DNA from: Methylobacillus methanolivorans
GTDB taxonomy: Bacteria; Pseudomonadota; Gammaproteobacteria; Burkholderiales; Methylophilaceae
Direction: 5' to 3'
NCBI RefSeq assembly: GCF_020531845.1
Contig: NZ_JAJAVF010000004.1
Location: 228,045 to 292,044, forward strand
DNA: 64,000 bases
Shown here: piece by piece, positions 33,764-41,905 of the stretch
How the letters are laid out: each line of letters starts with the position of its first letter
Numbering within the stretch: position 1 is the first letter of the stretch
Notes under the pieces: model-generated
What the model was told of the DNA's origin: nothing
The model's database searches: none
The model's input: only the letters and a program-made list of their open reading frames with translations
Made by a program: the position numbers and the translations under genes

Positions 33764-34524
33764 GCGTAAATATCCATGGGGGTACTCAGACCGCCATCCA
33801 GGATGAAGTAATTACGCGTAATCCAGCGGCTTGCATCCGACAGATAAAACACGGATGCGTAGGCCACGTCTTCAGGTTCGCCCATGCCCAGTGGTGTGAG
33901 ATCGAAAAGCGCATCCATATTGCCTCCGCCTTGCCCCAGGCCTTCCAGCATAGGGGTGCGTACATAACCGGGTGAGAGGCAGTTGGCGCGAGTGCCTTGC
34001 TTCGCGACTTCCAGTGCGAGTGAGCGCATGGCACCTAGCAGGGCCGATTTACTGGCAGCATAGGCGGAGGTCGCCAAGGCGCCGCTATGAGATGACAATG
34101 CGGCGATAAACAATATGGACCCATTGGCCGCAATCCGTTTTTTTGCGAGCAAGGCCTTCGTCAATAGCAAAGGGGCAAACGTGTTGCTGTCGAAAATCTC
34201 GCCCAGATGGGCTTTGTTCATCAGGCGAAAAGGGACCAGTCGCGACATGCCAGCGGCATGCACCAGCCCGTTCAACACGCCAGCTTGTTGTGCCAGCATG
34301 TCGATATCCTCTTGTTGTGATAAATCTGCTGGCAGCACAGTATGCCCTTCTCCGTGCAACGAGGCAGCAGTTGCCTGCAGACGATCTTGATTGCGCCCGG
34401 TAATGACCAGCTCTGCGCCCATTTGCGAGCAGGTAATGGCAATTTGCTTGCCTATTCCAGACGATGCGCCGGTGACTAGCACGCGTTTGCCGGTCAGTGA
34501 AAAAGGATCTTGCATGTGGCTCAT
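33760..34524 (-). CDS. Short-chain dehydrogenase/reductase (FabG-like) 2
   Basis: 254 residues: TGASSGIG, AALSSHSG and YAASK motifs, ending ITRNYFILDGG. Same fold and similar sequence as SDR 1, so a tandem duplication with divergence is likely. It overlaps both neighbours by 4 nt, and fits the reductase step between a ketoacyl-ACP and a hydroxyacyl-ACP. Confidence 0.87.
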   Translation of the reverse strand: MSHMQDPFSLTGKRVLVTGASSGIGKQIAITCSQMGAELVITGRNQDRLQATAASLHGEGHTVLPADLSQQEDIDMLAQQAGVLNGLVHAAGMSRLVPFRLMNKAHLGEIFDSNTFAPLLLTKALLAKKRIAANGSILFIAALSSHSGALATSAYAASKSALLGAMRSLALEVAKQGTRANCLSPGYVRTPMLEGLGQGGGNMDALFDLTPLGMGEPEDVAYASVFYLSDASRWITRNYFILDGGLSTPMDIYA

Positions 34525-35573
34525 GAAATAATCAATTCAGGGAAGATGGCATCTTCCACCTCTACAATCGCTCCTCCCCAGGAAAGGCCGACACCAAAGC
34601 CACAGAACAGCAGGCGATTTTTGCTCTTCGCTAGCGCATCACGTAGGCGTACCGTGGTTGTGACTGGCAATGAGGCACCGCTGGTATTGCCGAATTCACG
34701 CAAGGTCGACGGCACCTTTTCTTCTGGCAGGCCCAGTTTTTTGCGGATGGTTTCATTGATCATGCGGTTGGCCTGGTGGAAGATGAAATAGTCGATGTCA
34801 TCCTTGGCAATACTGGAATAACCCAGCAGGTTCTCCACCATCGGGGGCACGCGCTGTGTAGAGAAACTGATCACCGCAGGGCCGTCAAGCAGCAGGTCCA
34901 AGTCTGAACGCCAGAAACCGTCATCTCCCTTGCGTGCAATGCCGTGCTCAAGCTGGAACGGGTTGCGGTGCCCACCGACAGGCACGATGATGGCCTTGTA
35001 GCCGCTGCCGTCACTGTTGAGGTCGAAGTACATGGGTGCCGCGCCTTCCTGATATTCCAGTGCTGTGGCAGTGCCAGCATCGGAAAACAACGGATCTTTC
35101 AGCGGGTCTTTATGCTTGTAGCTCGAGCGATCACCGAGCAGGATCAAACCTTTCTTGATCGCGCCTGAGGCAATCATGCTGCCCAGAAGCTGTAGTGCAA
35201 ACGGGTAAGCAGAACAGCCAAGATTAACGTCAAAGGCAATCGTGGAATGCGCCAGGCCTAGCCGATCTTGCAGGATAATGGCGGTGGCCGGTACCAAGTA
35301 ATCTGGCGATTGCGTCACCACGATCAAGGCACCGATCTCGTCGCGTGACCATTGCAGTTCATTGAGCAGCTTGTCGGCGGCATCGTAGGCCAAGTCGGAA
35401 AAACATTGCCACTCCGGGCAGACACGACGCGTTTCGATACCGATGTTGCGTACCAGCCTCTCGCGCTCTGAGCGCAGGTGGGGCGGCACATCATTGACGT
35501 TATGCACGACCTGCTTGGGCACGCAGGTCGCCATGCCGGCAAAGCGTACGTTCTTGAGTGTAGAGGTGGCCAT
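34521..35573 (-). CDS. 3-oxoacyl-ACP synthase III (FabH-like)
   Basis: 350 residues with the complete KAS III triad Cys120 (DVNLGCSAYPF), His266 (FIFHQANRM) and Asn296 (EFGNTSGAS). It condenses an acyl-CoA starter with malonyl-ACP. Being next to a dedicated ACP and two SDRs inside a glycosylation cluster points to a short acyl building block (such as 3-hydroxybutyryl), not membrane lipid synthesis. Confidence 0.9.
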   Translation of the reverse strand: MATSTLKNVRFAGMATCVPKQVVHNVNDVPPHLRSERERLVRNIGIETRRVCPEWQCFSDLAYDAADKLLNELQWSRDEIGALIVVTQSPDYLVPATAIILQDRLGLAHSTIAFDVNLGCSAYPFALQLLGSMIASGAIKKGLILLGDRSSYKHKDPLKDPLFSDAGTATALEYQEGAAPMYFDLNSDGSGYKAIIVPVGGHRNPFQLEHGIARKGDDGFWRSDLDLLLDGPAVISFSTQRVPPMVENLLGYSSIAKDDIDYFIFHQANRMINETIRKKLGLPEEKVPSTLREFGNTSGASLPVTTTVRLRDALAKSKNRLLFCGFGVGLSWGGAIVEVEDAIFPELIIS

Positions 35574-35582
35574 GGCGGAATC

Positions 35583-35807
35583 CTAGGCTAGCAGTTGGTA
35601 AAGGTCTTGCACGGTGCTCGCTTGTTTCAGGTGCTCGCCGGTGATGGTTTTGCCATATTCCATGTCAAACATGACGATCACGCCAAGTGCTGCCAGGGAG
35701 TCCCACTCTGGCAAGTCTGTCAGCTTGGTGTCGGGTTCAATCTCGACGGCTTCCTGAAAGTCGACAGCGGTAATGAATTTCTCAATAAAGGTTTCGATGT
35801 TGTCCAT
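35583..35807 (-). CDS. Acyl carrier protein
   Basis: 74 residues from the ATG at 35807. Helix II carries the phosphopantetheine Ser37 (EWDSLAALGVI). The motif is DSL followed by Ala, slightly off the usual DSLD/T of fatty acid ACP, as expected for a specialised carrier. It lies between the aminotransferase and KAS III genes with 8-9 nt gaps. Confidence 0.88.
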   Translation of the reverse strand: MDNIETFIEKFITAVDFQEAVEIEPDTKLTDLPEWDSLAALGVIVMFDMEYGKTITGEHLKQASTVQDLYQLLA

Positions 35808-35815
35808 GGTTATTC

Positions 35816-36979
35816 TCACTGGGATTGATGCGCTAAAGTTAAGTTTGCCGTCGCCAGGCAAGTGGCTTCGACAACACGAGTGATATCTTCACGGCTCAGG
35901 AACGGTGAAAACGGCAAGCCGATCAGGCCAGAGGCCACGGCTTCTGCCACGGGTGTAGGTTGCTTGATGATGGGTGCCACCTTGGCTGCATGCTGGTGCA
36001 GCAAGGGTTGATACCAGCGTCGGGTAGCGATGTGGCGTTGCTTGCATATCGCTTCCAGGCGGTCACGTGCATCGGCAGCCATGCGCAGGCAGAAAATCGT
36101 CGGCGCGGCCAGCGTAATGCCTGCTTGCCATTGTAGTTGGTCACCGCAGGCATCTGCGAGTGCCTGACGGTAATCGCGGTAAATGTTTTGCCTCAATTGC
36201 GCTTGGGCATCCCATTGGTCCAGGCTGGCATGCGCTACGGCGGCATGGTATTCCGAGAGCTTGGCATTGCTACCGACAAATGACAGGTGTCCGACTGGGA
36301 AGCCAGCATTGGAATCCAGGTTAATGCCGAAGTTACTGAGCTGGCGGACATTGGCATTGATGACATTGTCGCCGCTGACGACCAGCCCGCCCTCGCCTGC
36401 TGCCAGAGATTTGGTGGCATGCATGCTGTAAACCACCGGGATATCAGGCGCTTCTACCCACTGGCTACCAAATGCACCTGCGGCATCAATCAGCACCCTG
36501 ATGCCAGACTGTTGCTGGAAATGGCTCCAGCGCTTGGTATCCTGTGGTTGCCCAAATGCAGCGACAGCCAAGACTGCCCTGGCGCCGGTTTGTACCGCAG
36601 CCTCGGTGGCGATTTCAGGGGTGAGCAACCAGCTGTCGGGGTCAATATCGGCAATGACCGGTGTGTAGCCAGCGCGGATGATGGCCGTCAGTGAGGCAAC
36701 AAAAGTCAGGGCGGGCACGATCACCTTGCTGCCGGGCGGTAAATCCAGGCTACTGAGCACCAGTTCCAGCCCCAGCGTTGCGCTGCTGGTGGTCGTGACG
36801 TGTAGCGGATAAGCGCCATGCTCTGCAAATATGTCTGCGATCCGTGATTCCAGGGCGTTATTGAGCGGGCCAAAGTTGGAGTAATGGCGGTTGTGGTCCA
36901 GTTGCGCCAGATATGGAGCAAGCGCTTGCCGGTCAGGCAACAATGGTGTCAATAACGGGATGGCAGCATGCTTGTTCAT
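35816..36979 (-). CDS. DegT/DnrJ/EryC1/StrS sugar aminotransferase
   Basis: 387 residues of PLP fold type I. The Schiff-base lysine is Lys190 (SMHATKSLAAGEGG), Asp164 is in VLIDAAGAFG, and the substrate region is TSSATLGLEL. The family aminates 3- or 4-keto nucleotide sugars (for example VioA/PglE-like). No nucleotide-sugar dehydratase is encoded in the cluster, so the keto sugar must come from elsewhere. The start overlaps the glycosyltransferase stop (ATGA). Confidence 0.88.
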   Translation of the reverse strand: MNKHAAIPLLTPLLPDRQALAPYLAQLDHNRHYSNFGPLNNALESRIADIFAEHGAYPLHVTTTSSATLGLELVLSSLDLPPGSKVIVPALTFVASLTAIIRAGYTPVIADIDPDSWLLTPEIATEAAVQTGARAVLAVAAFGQPQDTKRWSHFQQQSGIRVLIDAAGAFGSQWVEAPDIPVVYSMHATKSLAAGEGGLVVSGDNVINANVRQLSNFGINLDSNAGFPVGHLSFVGSNAKLSEYHAAVAHASLDQWDAQAQLRQNIYRDYRQALADACGDQLQWQAGITLAAPTIFCLRMAADARDRLEAICKQRHIATRRWYQPLLHQHAAKVAPIIKQPTPVAEAVASGLIGLPFSPFLSREDITRVVEATCLATANLTLAHQSQ

Positions 36980-38634
36980 ATCGTTTGCCCTTGTCTTTCT
37001 TCGTAGGCACTGCGCAGTTGTTGAAGGTCTTCCGTATAGGGAGTATGAACGCCGAGAAATTTGGGTTTGCCCAGCAGGTAATTAAGCCAGAGCTGTCGGT
37101 AAGCGGTTTCCAGGTCATGGCAGCGACCCGCATAATCCATGAGCGTGGAGTGCTGCATCAGTTGGCGTGCGCGTGCGCGGTACGCAGTGAGCTGTTCTGG
37201 GGCGTCAAGCAGGTTTAGTACCTTGGAGACATAGTCATCTTCGCTGCTTGCCACCCACTCCTGCAAACCCAGGCCCTTGAGTATAGCGGCGCTTGATGCA
37301 GCCACGGCGTCGGTGGCATCCATCGCAATCACCGGCAGCCCCATCCATAGGCTATGCAAGGTCGTGGTGCCGCCGGATACCGGGAAGCTGTCGAGGGCAA
37401 TATCGACGATCTGCCCGCGCGTCATGAATTCATCCATGGGCACCATGGGCGAGATGATGATGCGGTCCAATGGCATCTCCAGCCTGACCAAGCGCGGTTC
37501 TATGGTGTTTACGGCATCTTCAGCGGATTGCTCTTGTACATGAATGAGCAACTGCACCTCTGGACGTGCTTCGAGGATGCGCTTCCATACCAGCAGGGCT
37601 TCATCGGTGAGTTTGCGCGAGCTGTTGAGCGAAGCCAGCGTGGGCGGGTTGCCTTGCAGCATGGGGGGCAAGGGTTCAAGTGGTGCGTTGGCAGGCGGGA
37701 TATAGCTGGCCATGCAGTTTAGGCGGAATAGTTTTTCAACATAAAATTGCTCACTACCCGCTGGGTCCATGCTCCAGTCGGTCAGGCGATAATCCATTTC
37801 CTGCATGCCTAGCGTACCACCGACATAGCCCAGCCAGGTCACTTGCACTGGCGCAGCGCGGCGTGCAAAGGTAAACAGGCGGTGGCCCTGGGTATGGCCG
37901 GAAAGGTCTACCAGAATGTCGATTTTATGTTGGCGAATCAGGGTATGCAGTGCCTGGTCACTAAGCTTTGAGACATCATGCCAATGTGGCACCAGTTTTT
38001 TTAGTTTGTCAGTGACGGCATCCTGGTGTGGGCTGGTGGAGTAGACGAAAACATCGACCTGCGCCGCGTCGTGGTGAGCCAGCACTGGTTCCATGAAATA
38101 CGCCACGGCGTGGTCACGCATATCACCAGAGACATAGCCGATACGCAATGTGCGATCAGGGGCGCGGTCATAGTCGAATGGCTGGGCCAGCTTGCCTAGC
38201 GAATCGGCAAAGCGCTGCCCCCATTCTGCATAAAGCTGGCGCTTGCTGGCCGGATCTGGCTTGGCGATGGAGTGAATGTTGGCGCGATCCAGTGCGTAAG
38301 TGGCGTTATCCGGTTGCATTTCCGCTGCATGGTCGATGAAGGCACAGGCTTCTTCATGGCGACCCAGGTAGAAATAGGCAATGGCTAGGCCGTAAATGGC
38401 TTCAATGCTTGACGGGTCCATGCCCAGCACGAACTCCATGGTTTCGGCTGCCTGCTGGTATTTCATGGTGCGCAGGAACAGGTGGCCGATTTTGAGCCAA
38501 GTCTGCAGTTGGCTAGCGCCAGCTTCTAGTGATGCGGTGTAATTTGACAAGGCTTCCAGGTAGTTGTGCTTTGCCTCGGCAGCGAGGCCGGCTTTGAACA
38601 ACGCCTGTGAATGTGCGGATGGCTGATCTGACAA
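36976..38634 (-). CDS. GT41 SPINDLY/OGT-like protein O-glycosyltransferase with TPR
   Basis: 552 residues, TTG start at 38634. The N-terminal about 130 residues carry about three tetratricopeptide repeats. The rest is the two-part OGT catalytic region: LRIGYVSGDMRDHAVAYFMEPVL, DILVDLSGHTQGHRL, APVQVTWLGYVGGTLGM, DSFPVSGGTTTLHSLWMGLPVI. Bacterial relatives (including flagellin glycosyltransferases) attach sugars to Ser/Thr of proteins. As the first gene of the operon, with a sigma-28-like promoter upstream, flagellin is the most likely acceptor (inferred). Confidence 0.88.
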   Translation of the reverse strand: MSDQPSAHSQALFKAGLAAEAKHNYLEALSNYTASLEAGASQLQTWLKIGHLFLRTMKYQQAAETMEFVLGMDPSSIEAIYGLAIAYFYLGRHEEACAFIDHAAEMQPDNATYALDRANIHSIAKPDPASKRQLYAEWGQRFADSLGKLAQPFDYDRAPDRTLRIGYVSGDMRDHAVAYFMEPVLAHHDAAQVDVFVYSTSPHQDAVTDKLKKLVPHWHDVSKLSDQALHTLIRQHKIDILVDLSGHTQGHRLFTFARRAAPVQVTWLGYVGGTLGMQEMDYRLTDWSMDPAGSEQFYVEKLFRLNCMASYIPPANAPLEPLPPMLQGNPPTLASLNSSRKLTDEALLVWKRILEARPEVQLLIHVQEQSAEDAVNTIEPRLVRLEMPLDRIIISPMVPMDEFMTRGQIVDIALDSFPVSGGTTTLHSLWMGLPVIAMDATDAVAASSAAILKGLGLQEWVASSEDDYVSKVLNLLDAPEQLTAYRARARQLMQHSTLMDYAGRCHDLETAYRQLWLNYLLGKPKFLGVHTPYTEDLQQLRSAYEERQGQTI

Positions 38635-38756
38635 TTTCTTTGCCTTGTCTTATTTTCTCGTGGTTTTCGCCCTGTATAACCTGCCGAAGCCTATATGGCG
38701 CCGAATATCGCGTCAAGCAGGACGGTGGAGGGCATGAGGCCCATGTTCTTATCTTA

Positions 38757-38783
38757 GTATCGGCGTTGCCTAGGCAATGTTGA
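38757..38783 (-). promoter_or_regulatory. Sigma-28 (FliA)-like promoter of the glycan operon
   Basis: On the minus strand TCAACATT, 11 bp, GCCGATAC: 5 of 8 and 7 of 8 matches to the E. coli FliA consensus (TAAAGTTT-N11-GCCGATAA) at exact spacing. About 120 bp upstream of the first gene. A perfect palindrome TTGCCTAGGCAA (38766-38777) fills the spacer and may bind a regulator. Confidence 0.55.
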
Positions 38784-38843
38784 GAGAAGCTGTGGAAATA
38801 GCTGCTTATTCAAGCATTTCAGCCTGCTGATTATGCTTCTGGT

Positions 38844-38873
38844 TTGCTAATTACCCATTAACCTACGTAAAAT
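38844..38873 (+). promoter_or_regulatory. Candidate sigma-70 promoter of thiSG
   Basis: TTGCTA (-35) and TAAAAT (-10) separated by 18 bp, about 100 bp before thiS. No TPP riboswitch core (CTGAGA etc.) is seen in the leader. Confidence 0.4.
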
Positions 38874-38976
38874 ATCGCTCTGTTGGCAGCGGAGCTGCTC
38901 ATCTCTATATCGTTCATTTCACTTAAGCACTTAGCCGCTTTGAGCAGTGAAGGTAACTTCTTTAAGGTAGTATCAA

Positions 38977-39183
38977 TTGATTCATCTGACCATCAATGGA
39001 AATCCACGGCAGTTCGATGTTGAACGGCTCACGGTGGGCGACCTGGTAGAAAAGCTGGGGCTGACCGGCAAGCGTCTTGCGATTGAGCGCAACGGTGAGA
39101 TCGTGCCGCGCGGCAGTTTTGCCGAAGCGGTGCTGAGTAATGATGACAAACTTGAAATCGTGGGCGCAGTAGGAGGCGGTTAA
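38977..39183 (+). CDS. thiS: Sulfur carrier protein ThiS
   Basis: 68 residues, ubiquitin-like fold, with the C-terminal Gly-Gly end (AVGGG) that is adenylated and thiocarboxylated to donate sulfur for the thiamine thiazole. TTG start at 38977 with AAGG upstream, as no ATG is suitably placed. It is followed immediately by thiG. Confidence 0.9.
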   Translation: MIHLTINGNPRQFDVERLTVGDLVEKLGLTGKRLAIERNGEIVPRGSFAEAVLSNDDKLEIVGAVGGG

Positions 39184-39963
39184 ATGGATACATTGAATAT
39201 TGCGGGCAAGAGTTACAACTCTCGCTTGCTGGTGGGTACTGGTAAATACAAGGATTTTGAGCAGACGCGCGCGGCGATTGATGCCAGCGGTGCCGAGATT
39301 ATCACGGTGGCAATCCGCCGTACCAATATTGGCCAGAATGCAGGCGAGCCCTCCTTGCTTGATTACCTGCCGCCGGAAGAATTTACTTACCTGCCGAATA
39401 CGGCAGGCTGTTACAGCGCAGACGATGCCGTGCGTACCCTGCGCCTAGCTCGCGAATTGTTGGATGGCCACAAACTGGTTAAGCTTGAGGTGCTGGGCGA
39501 TCCCAACACGCTCTACCCTAATATGCTGGAAACCATCAAGGCGGCGGAAACGCTGATCAAGGATGGTTTCGATGTCATGGTCTATTGTTCTGACGACCCT
39601 ATCATTGCCAAGCAGCTTGAAGAGATGGGCTGTGCCGCGGTGATGCCGCTGGCATCGCTGATTGGTTCTGGCATGGGTATTCTCAATCCGTGGAATTTGC
39701 AGATCATTATCGAGAATGCCAAGATTCCTGTGTTGGTCGATGCCGGAGTGGGTACGGCCTCAGATGCCGCGATTGCCATGGAGTTAGGCTGTCAGGGCGT
39801 GCTCATGAACACTGCGATTGCCGCAGCAAAAGACCCGGTGCTAATGGCAGGTGCCATGAAGAAAGCCGTAGAAGCTGGCCGCGAAGCCTTCTTGGCTGGA
39901 CGTATGCCACGCAAGCTCTACTCCGCTTCGCCTAGCTCGCCTACCAGCGGCTTGATTGGATAA
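39184..39963 (+). CDS. thiG: Thiazole synthase ThiG
   Basis: 259 residues. TIM-barrel enzyme forming the thiazole phosphate of thiamine from ThiS-thiocarboxylate, deoxyxylulose 5-phosphate and dehydroglycine. Conserved segments include NTAGC, the catalytic Lys in [10 protein letters not shown], and [28 protein letters not shown] near the C-terminus. Starts right after the thiS stop, forming a two-gene unit. Confidence 0.95.
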   Translation: MDTLNIAGKSYNSRLLVGTGKYKDFEQTRAAIDASGAEIITVAIRRTNIGQNAGEPSLLDYLPPEEFTYLPNTAGCYSADDAVRTLRLARELLDGHKLVKLEVLGDPNTLYPNMLETIKAAETLIKDGFDVMVYCSDDPIIAKQLEEMGCAAVMPLASLIGSGMGILNPWNLQIIIENAKIPVLVDAGVGTASDAAIAMELGCQGVLMNTAIAAAKDPVLMAGAMKKAVEAGREAFLAGRMPRKLYSASPSSPTSGLIG

Positions 39964-39983
39964 GCCTAGGATAAGGAAAACAA

Positions 39984-40367
39984 ATGACCAAGGACAAGCG
40001 CTATGCATTTTCTGTGAAGGTGGAGACAGCGTTTGTGCCTGATCAATCCGATGTAGAGCAAAACCGCTATGTGTTCACCTATACCGTGCGGATCGAGAAT
40101 ATCGGTAATGTGGCGGCGCAATTGATCAGTCGTCACTGGATCATCACCGATGCAGAGGGCAAAACACAGGAAGTACGTGGCCTGGGTGTCATTGGTCAGC
40201 AGCCATTGCTTCAGCCTGGCGAACATTTTCAATATACCAGCGGTACCATGCTGAGTACGCCAGTGGGTGAGATGCGCGGTTTCTATCACATCACGGCGGA
40301 AGATGGCACGCAGTTCGATAGCGAGATCGCGCCTTTTACACTCAATATGCCGCGCGTATTGCACTGA
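39984..40367 (+). CDS. apaG: ApaG family protein
   Basis: 127 residues, the typical length of ApaG, an Fn3-like beta-sandwich: YVFTYTVRIENIG, WIITDAEGKTQEVRGLGVIGQQPLLQPGEHFQYTSGT, GEMRGFYHI. Linked to Co2+ resistance and Ap4A metabolism in enterics; the molecular role is unknown. Spaced 20 nt after thiG and 3 nt before mltA. Confidence 0.93.
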   Translation: MTKDKRYAFSVKVETAFVPDQSDVEQNRYVFTYTVRIENIGNVAAQLISRHWIITDAEGKTQEVRGLGVIGQQPLLQPGEHFQYTSGTMLSTPVGEMRGFYHITAEDGTQFDSEIAPFTLNMPRVLH

Positions 40368-40370
40368 TTC

Positions 40371-41633
40371 ATGAACATCTTTTTTTATGGCTTGCGTAAG
40401 CAAGCATGGCTATTGGCATTCTTGTTAACCGCCTGCGGCGGGCATCAGCACGTCAAGGTGGAGCAACCCTGCCAGTGTCTGGAATTGCCAGCGCCCTCCT
40501 CGCCTGTTCCTGAGCAGCCCAAGCAACCACCGGCTACACAAGTGCCTACCAGCAAGATTCCTGATTATGGCTTGCTTAAGCCTGCGCATTGGCAAGACCT
40601 GGCTGGATTCGAACAGGCACAGCTCAGTGCCGCCTGGCCAGCCTGGTTGCTAGGGTGTAATACCTTGAAAAACCGCCAACCATGGCAGGCGGCGTGTGAG
40701 GCGGCTACGCGCTTGCCGCAGCGCCCTGCCGAGTCGCAGGTGCAGGCTTATTTCCAGCAATATTTCAATGTCTACCAGGCAACGACCCAGGAAGGGCGTG
40801 ACGCTGGTTTAGTCACAGGCTATTACGAACCCCTACTCAAGGGGAGCCGCGTCAAGACGGCACAATATCGCTATCCACTCTATGCCCGCCCGGATGATCT
40901 GATCACTGTGGAATTGGCCGGTCTGTTTCCAGAGCTCGCCAATAAGCGCGTGCGTGGTCGTGTTGTCGGCAACAAGTTGGTGCCCTATTACACGCGCGCA
41001 GAGATAGAAAATGGCATGGCGCCAGTGGCAGGCCGTGAGCTGCTGTGGGTTAATGACCCAGTGGAATTATTCTTCCTGCAAGTGCAGGGTTCCGGCTTGG
41101 TACAGCTGGATAATGGCGAGGCCGTTCATGTTGGCTATGCTGACCAGAATGGCATGAGCTATCAATCCATAGGCCGTACTTTGGTCGAGCGTGGCGAGCT
41201 CACGCTGGATAAGGCTTCCATGCAAGGCATCAAGCAATGGGGGCGACAAAACCCTGCTAAGTTGCAGGAATTGCTTAATACCAACCCCAGCTATGTCTTC
41301 TTCCGTGAATTGCCGCCTAACCTGCCTGGCCCCCTGGGCGCATTGGGCGTACCTATCTTGGCAGAACGTGTCATTGCGGTTGATCCCAAGTTTATTCCGC
41401 TAGGTGCGCCGGTATTCCTCGCGACCACCTATCCGAATAGCAGTACTCCTCTTAATCGCCTGGTGTTGGCACAGGATACCGGTGGTGCGATCAAAGGTGG
41501 CGTGCGTGCCGACTTCTTCTGGGGAGCGGGCGATGCTGCAGGTCAGCAGGCAGGAGCCATGAAGCAGGAAGGACGCATGTGGGTCTTGTTGCCCAAGGGC
41601 TTTGTGTTGCCAGAAGCTGCCAATAAAAAATAG
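40371..41633 (+). CDS. mltA: Membrane-bound lytic murein transglycosylase A
   Basis: 420 residues. Lipoprotein signal with lipobox LLTAC (Cys about 22), then a Pro-rich spacer, the MltA barrel domain (VTGYYEPLLKGS, LLWVNDPVELFFLQVQGSG) and the C-terminal 3D domain whose Asp residues are visible in LVLAQDTGGAIKGGVRADFFWGAG. Cleaves peptidoglycan glycan strands to 1,6-anhydro products at the outer membrane. apaG-mltA adjacency is common in betaproteobacteria. Confidence 0.93.
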   Translation: MNIFFYGLRKQAWLLAFLLTACGGHQHVKVEQPCQCLELPAPSSPVPEQPKQPPATQVPTSKIPDYGLLKPAHWQDLAGFEQAQLSAAWPAWLLGCNTLKNRQPWQAACEAATRLPQRPAESQVQAYFQQYFNVYQATTQEGRDAGLVTGYYEPLLKGSRVKTAQYRYPLYARPDDLITVELAGLFPELANKRVRGRVVGNKLVPYYTRAEIENGMAPVAGRELLWVNDPVELFFLQVQGSGLVQLDNGEAVHVGYADQNGMSYQSIGRTLVERGELTLDKASMQGIKQWGRQNPAKLQELLNTNPSYVFFRELPPNLPGPLGALGVPILAERVIAVDPKFIPLGAPVFLATTYPNSSTPLNRLVLAQDTGGAIKGGVRADFFWGAGDAAGQQAGAMKQEGRMWVLLPKGFVLPEAANKK

Positions 41634-41836
41634 GGCAGATATGCTGGTGGGATTGGGCCTGCCTATCTTACTTTCTCAAGATGCCTGTAAGGCAAACTAT
41701 TACGCGGCAATGTCGCTGTTTATTGCTACCACGTTGCATCGTAGTCTCTGTGAATTCGTGAGCGTTGCTAACTCACATGGTGACGCTGGTGGCTGTCTGT
41801 GCTGAATGCTATTCCAGTCACTGATCAGGCATCCAT

Positions 41837-41866
41837 AAAAAAGGCCGACATCATCAGATGCCGGCC
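41837..41866 (-). terminator. Rho-independent terminator of the siderophore receptor gene
   Basis: A 10-bp stem (GGCCGGCATC/GATGTCGGCC with one G-U pair), 4-nt loop and six T on the minus strand, 40 bp past the receptor stop. The rest of the 41634-41905 gap shows no gene. Confidence 0.85.
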
Positions 41867-41905
41867 CGTCTTAACCAACTACTTTACAATACAGATCTGT
41901 GTCGA

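Larger units (their letters stand above)
38635..38976. other. Divergent intergenic region between glycan operon and thiS
   Basis: 342 bp without a gene. It carries a sigma-28-like promoter for the minus-strand operon, a sigma-70-like promoter for thiS, and an inverted repeat CTGCTCA...TGAGCAG around 38893-38947 that could fold in the thiS leader. Confidence 0.6.

Noticed and set aside
38880..38976. TPP riboswitch before thiS
   Set aside because: The conserved CTGAGA and ACCTGA elements are absent from the leader.
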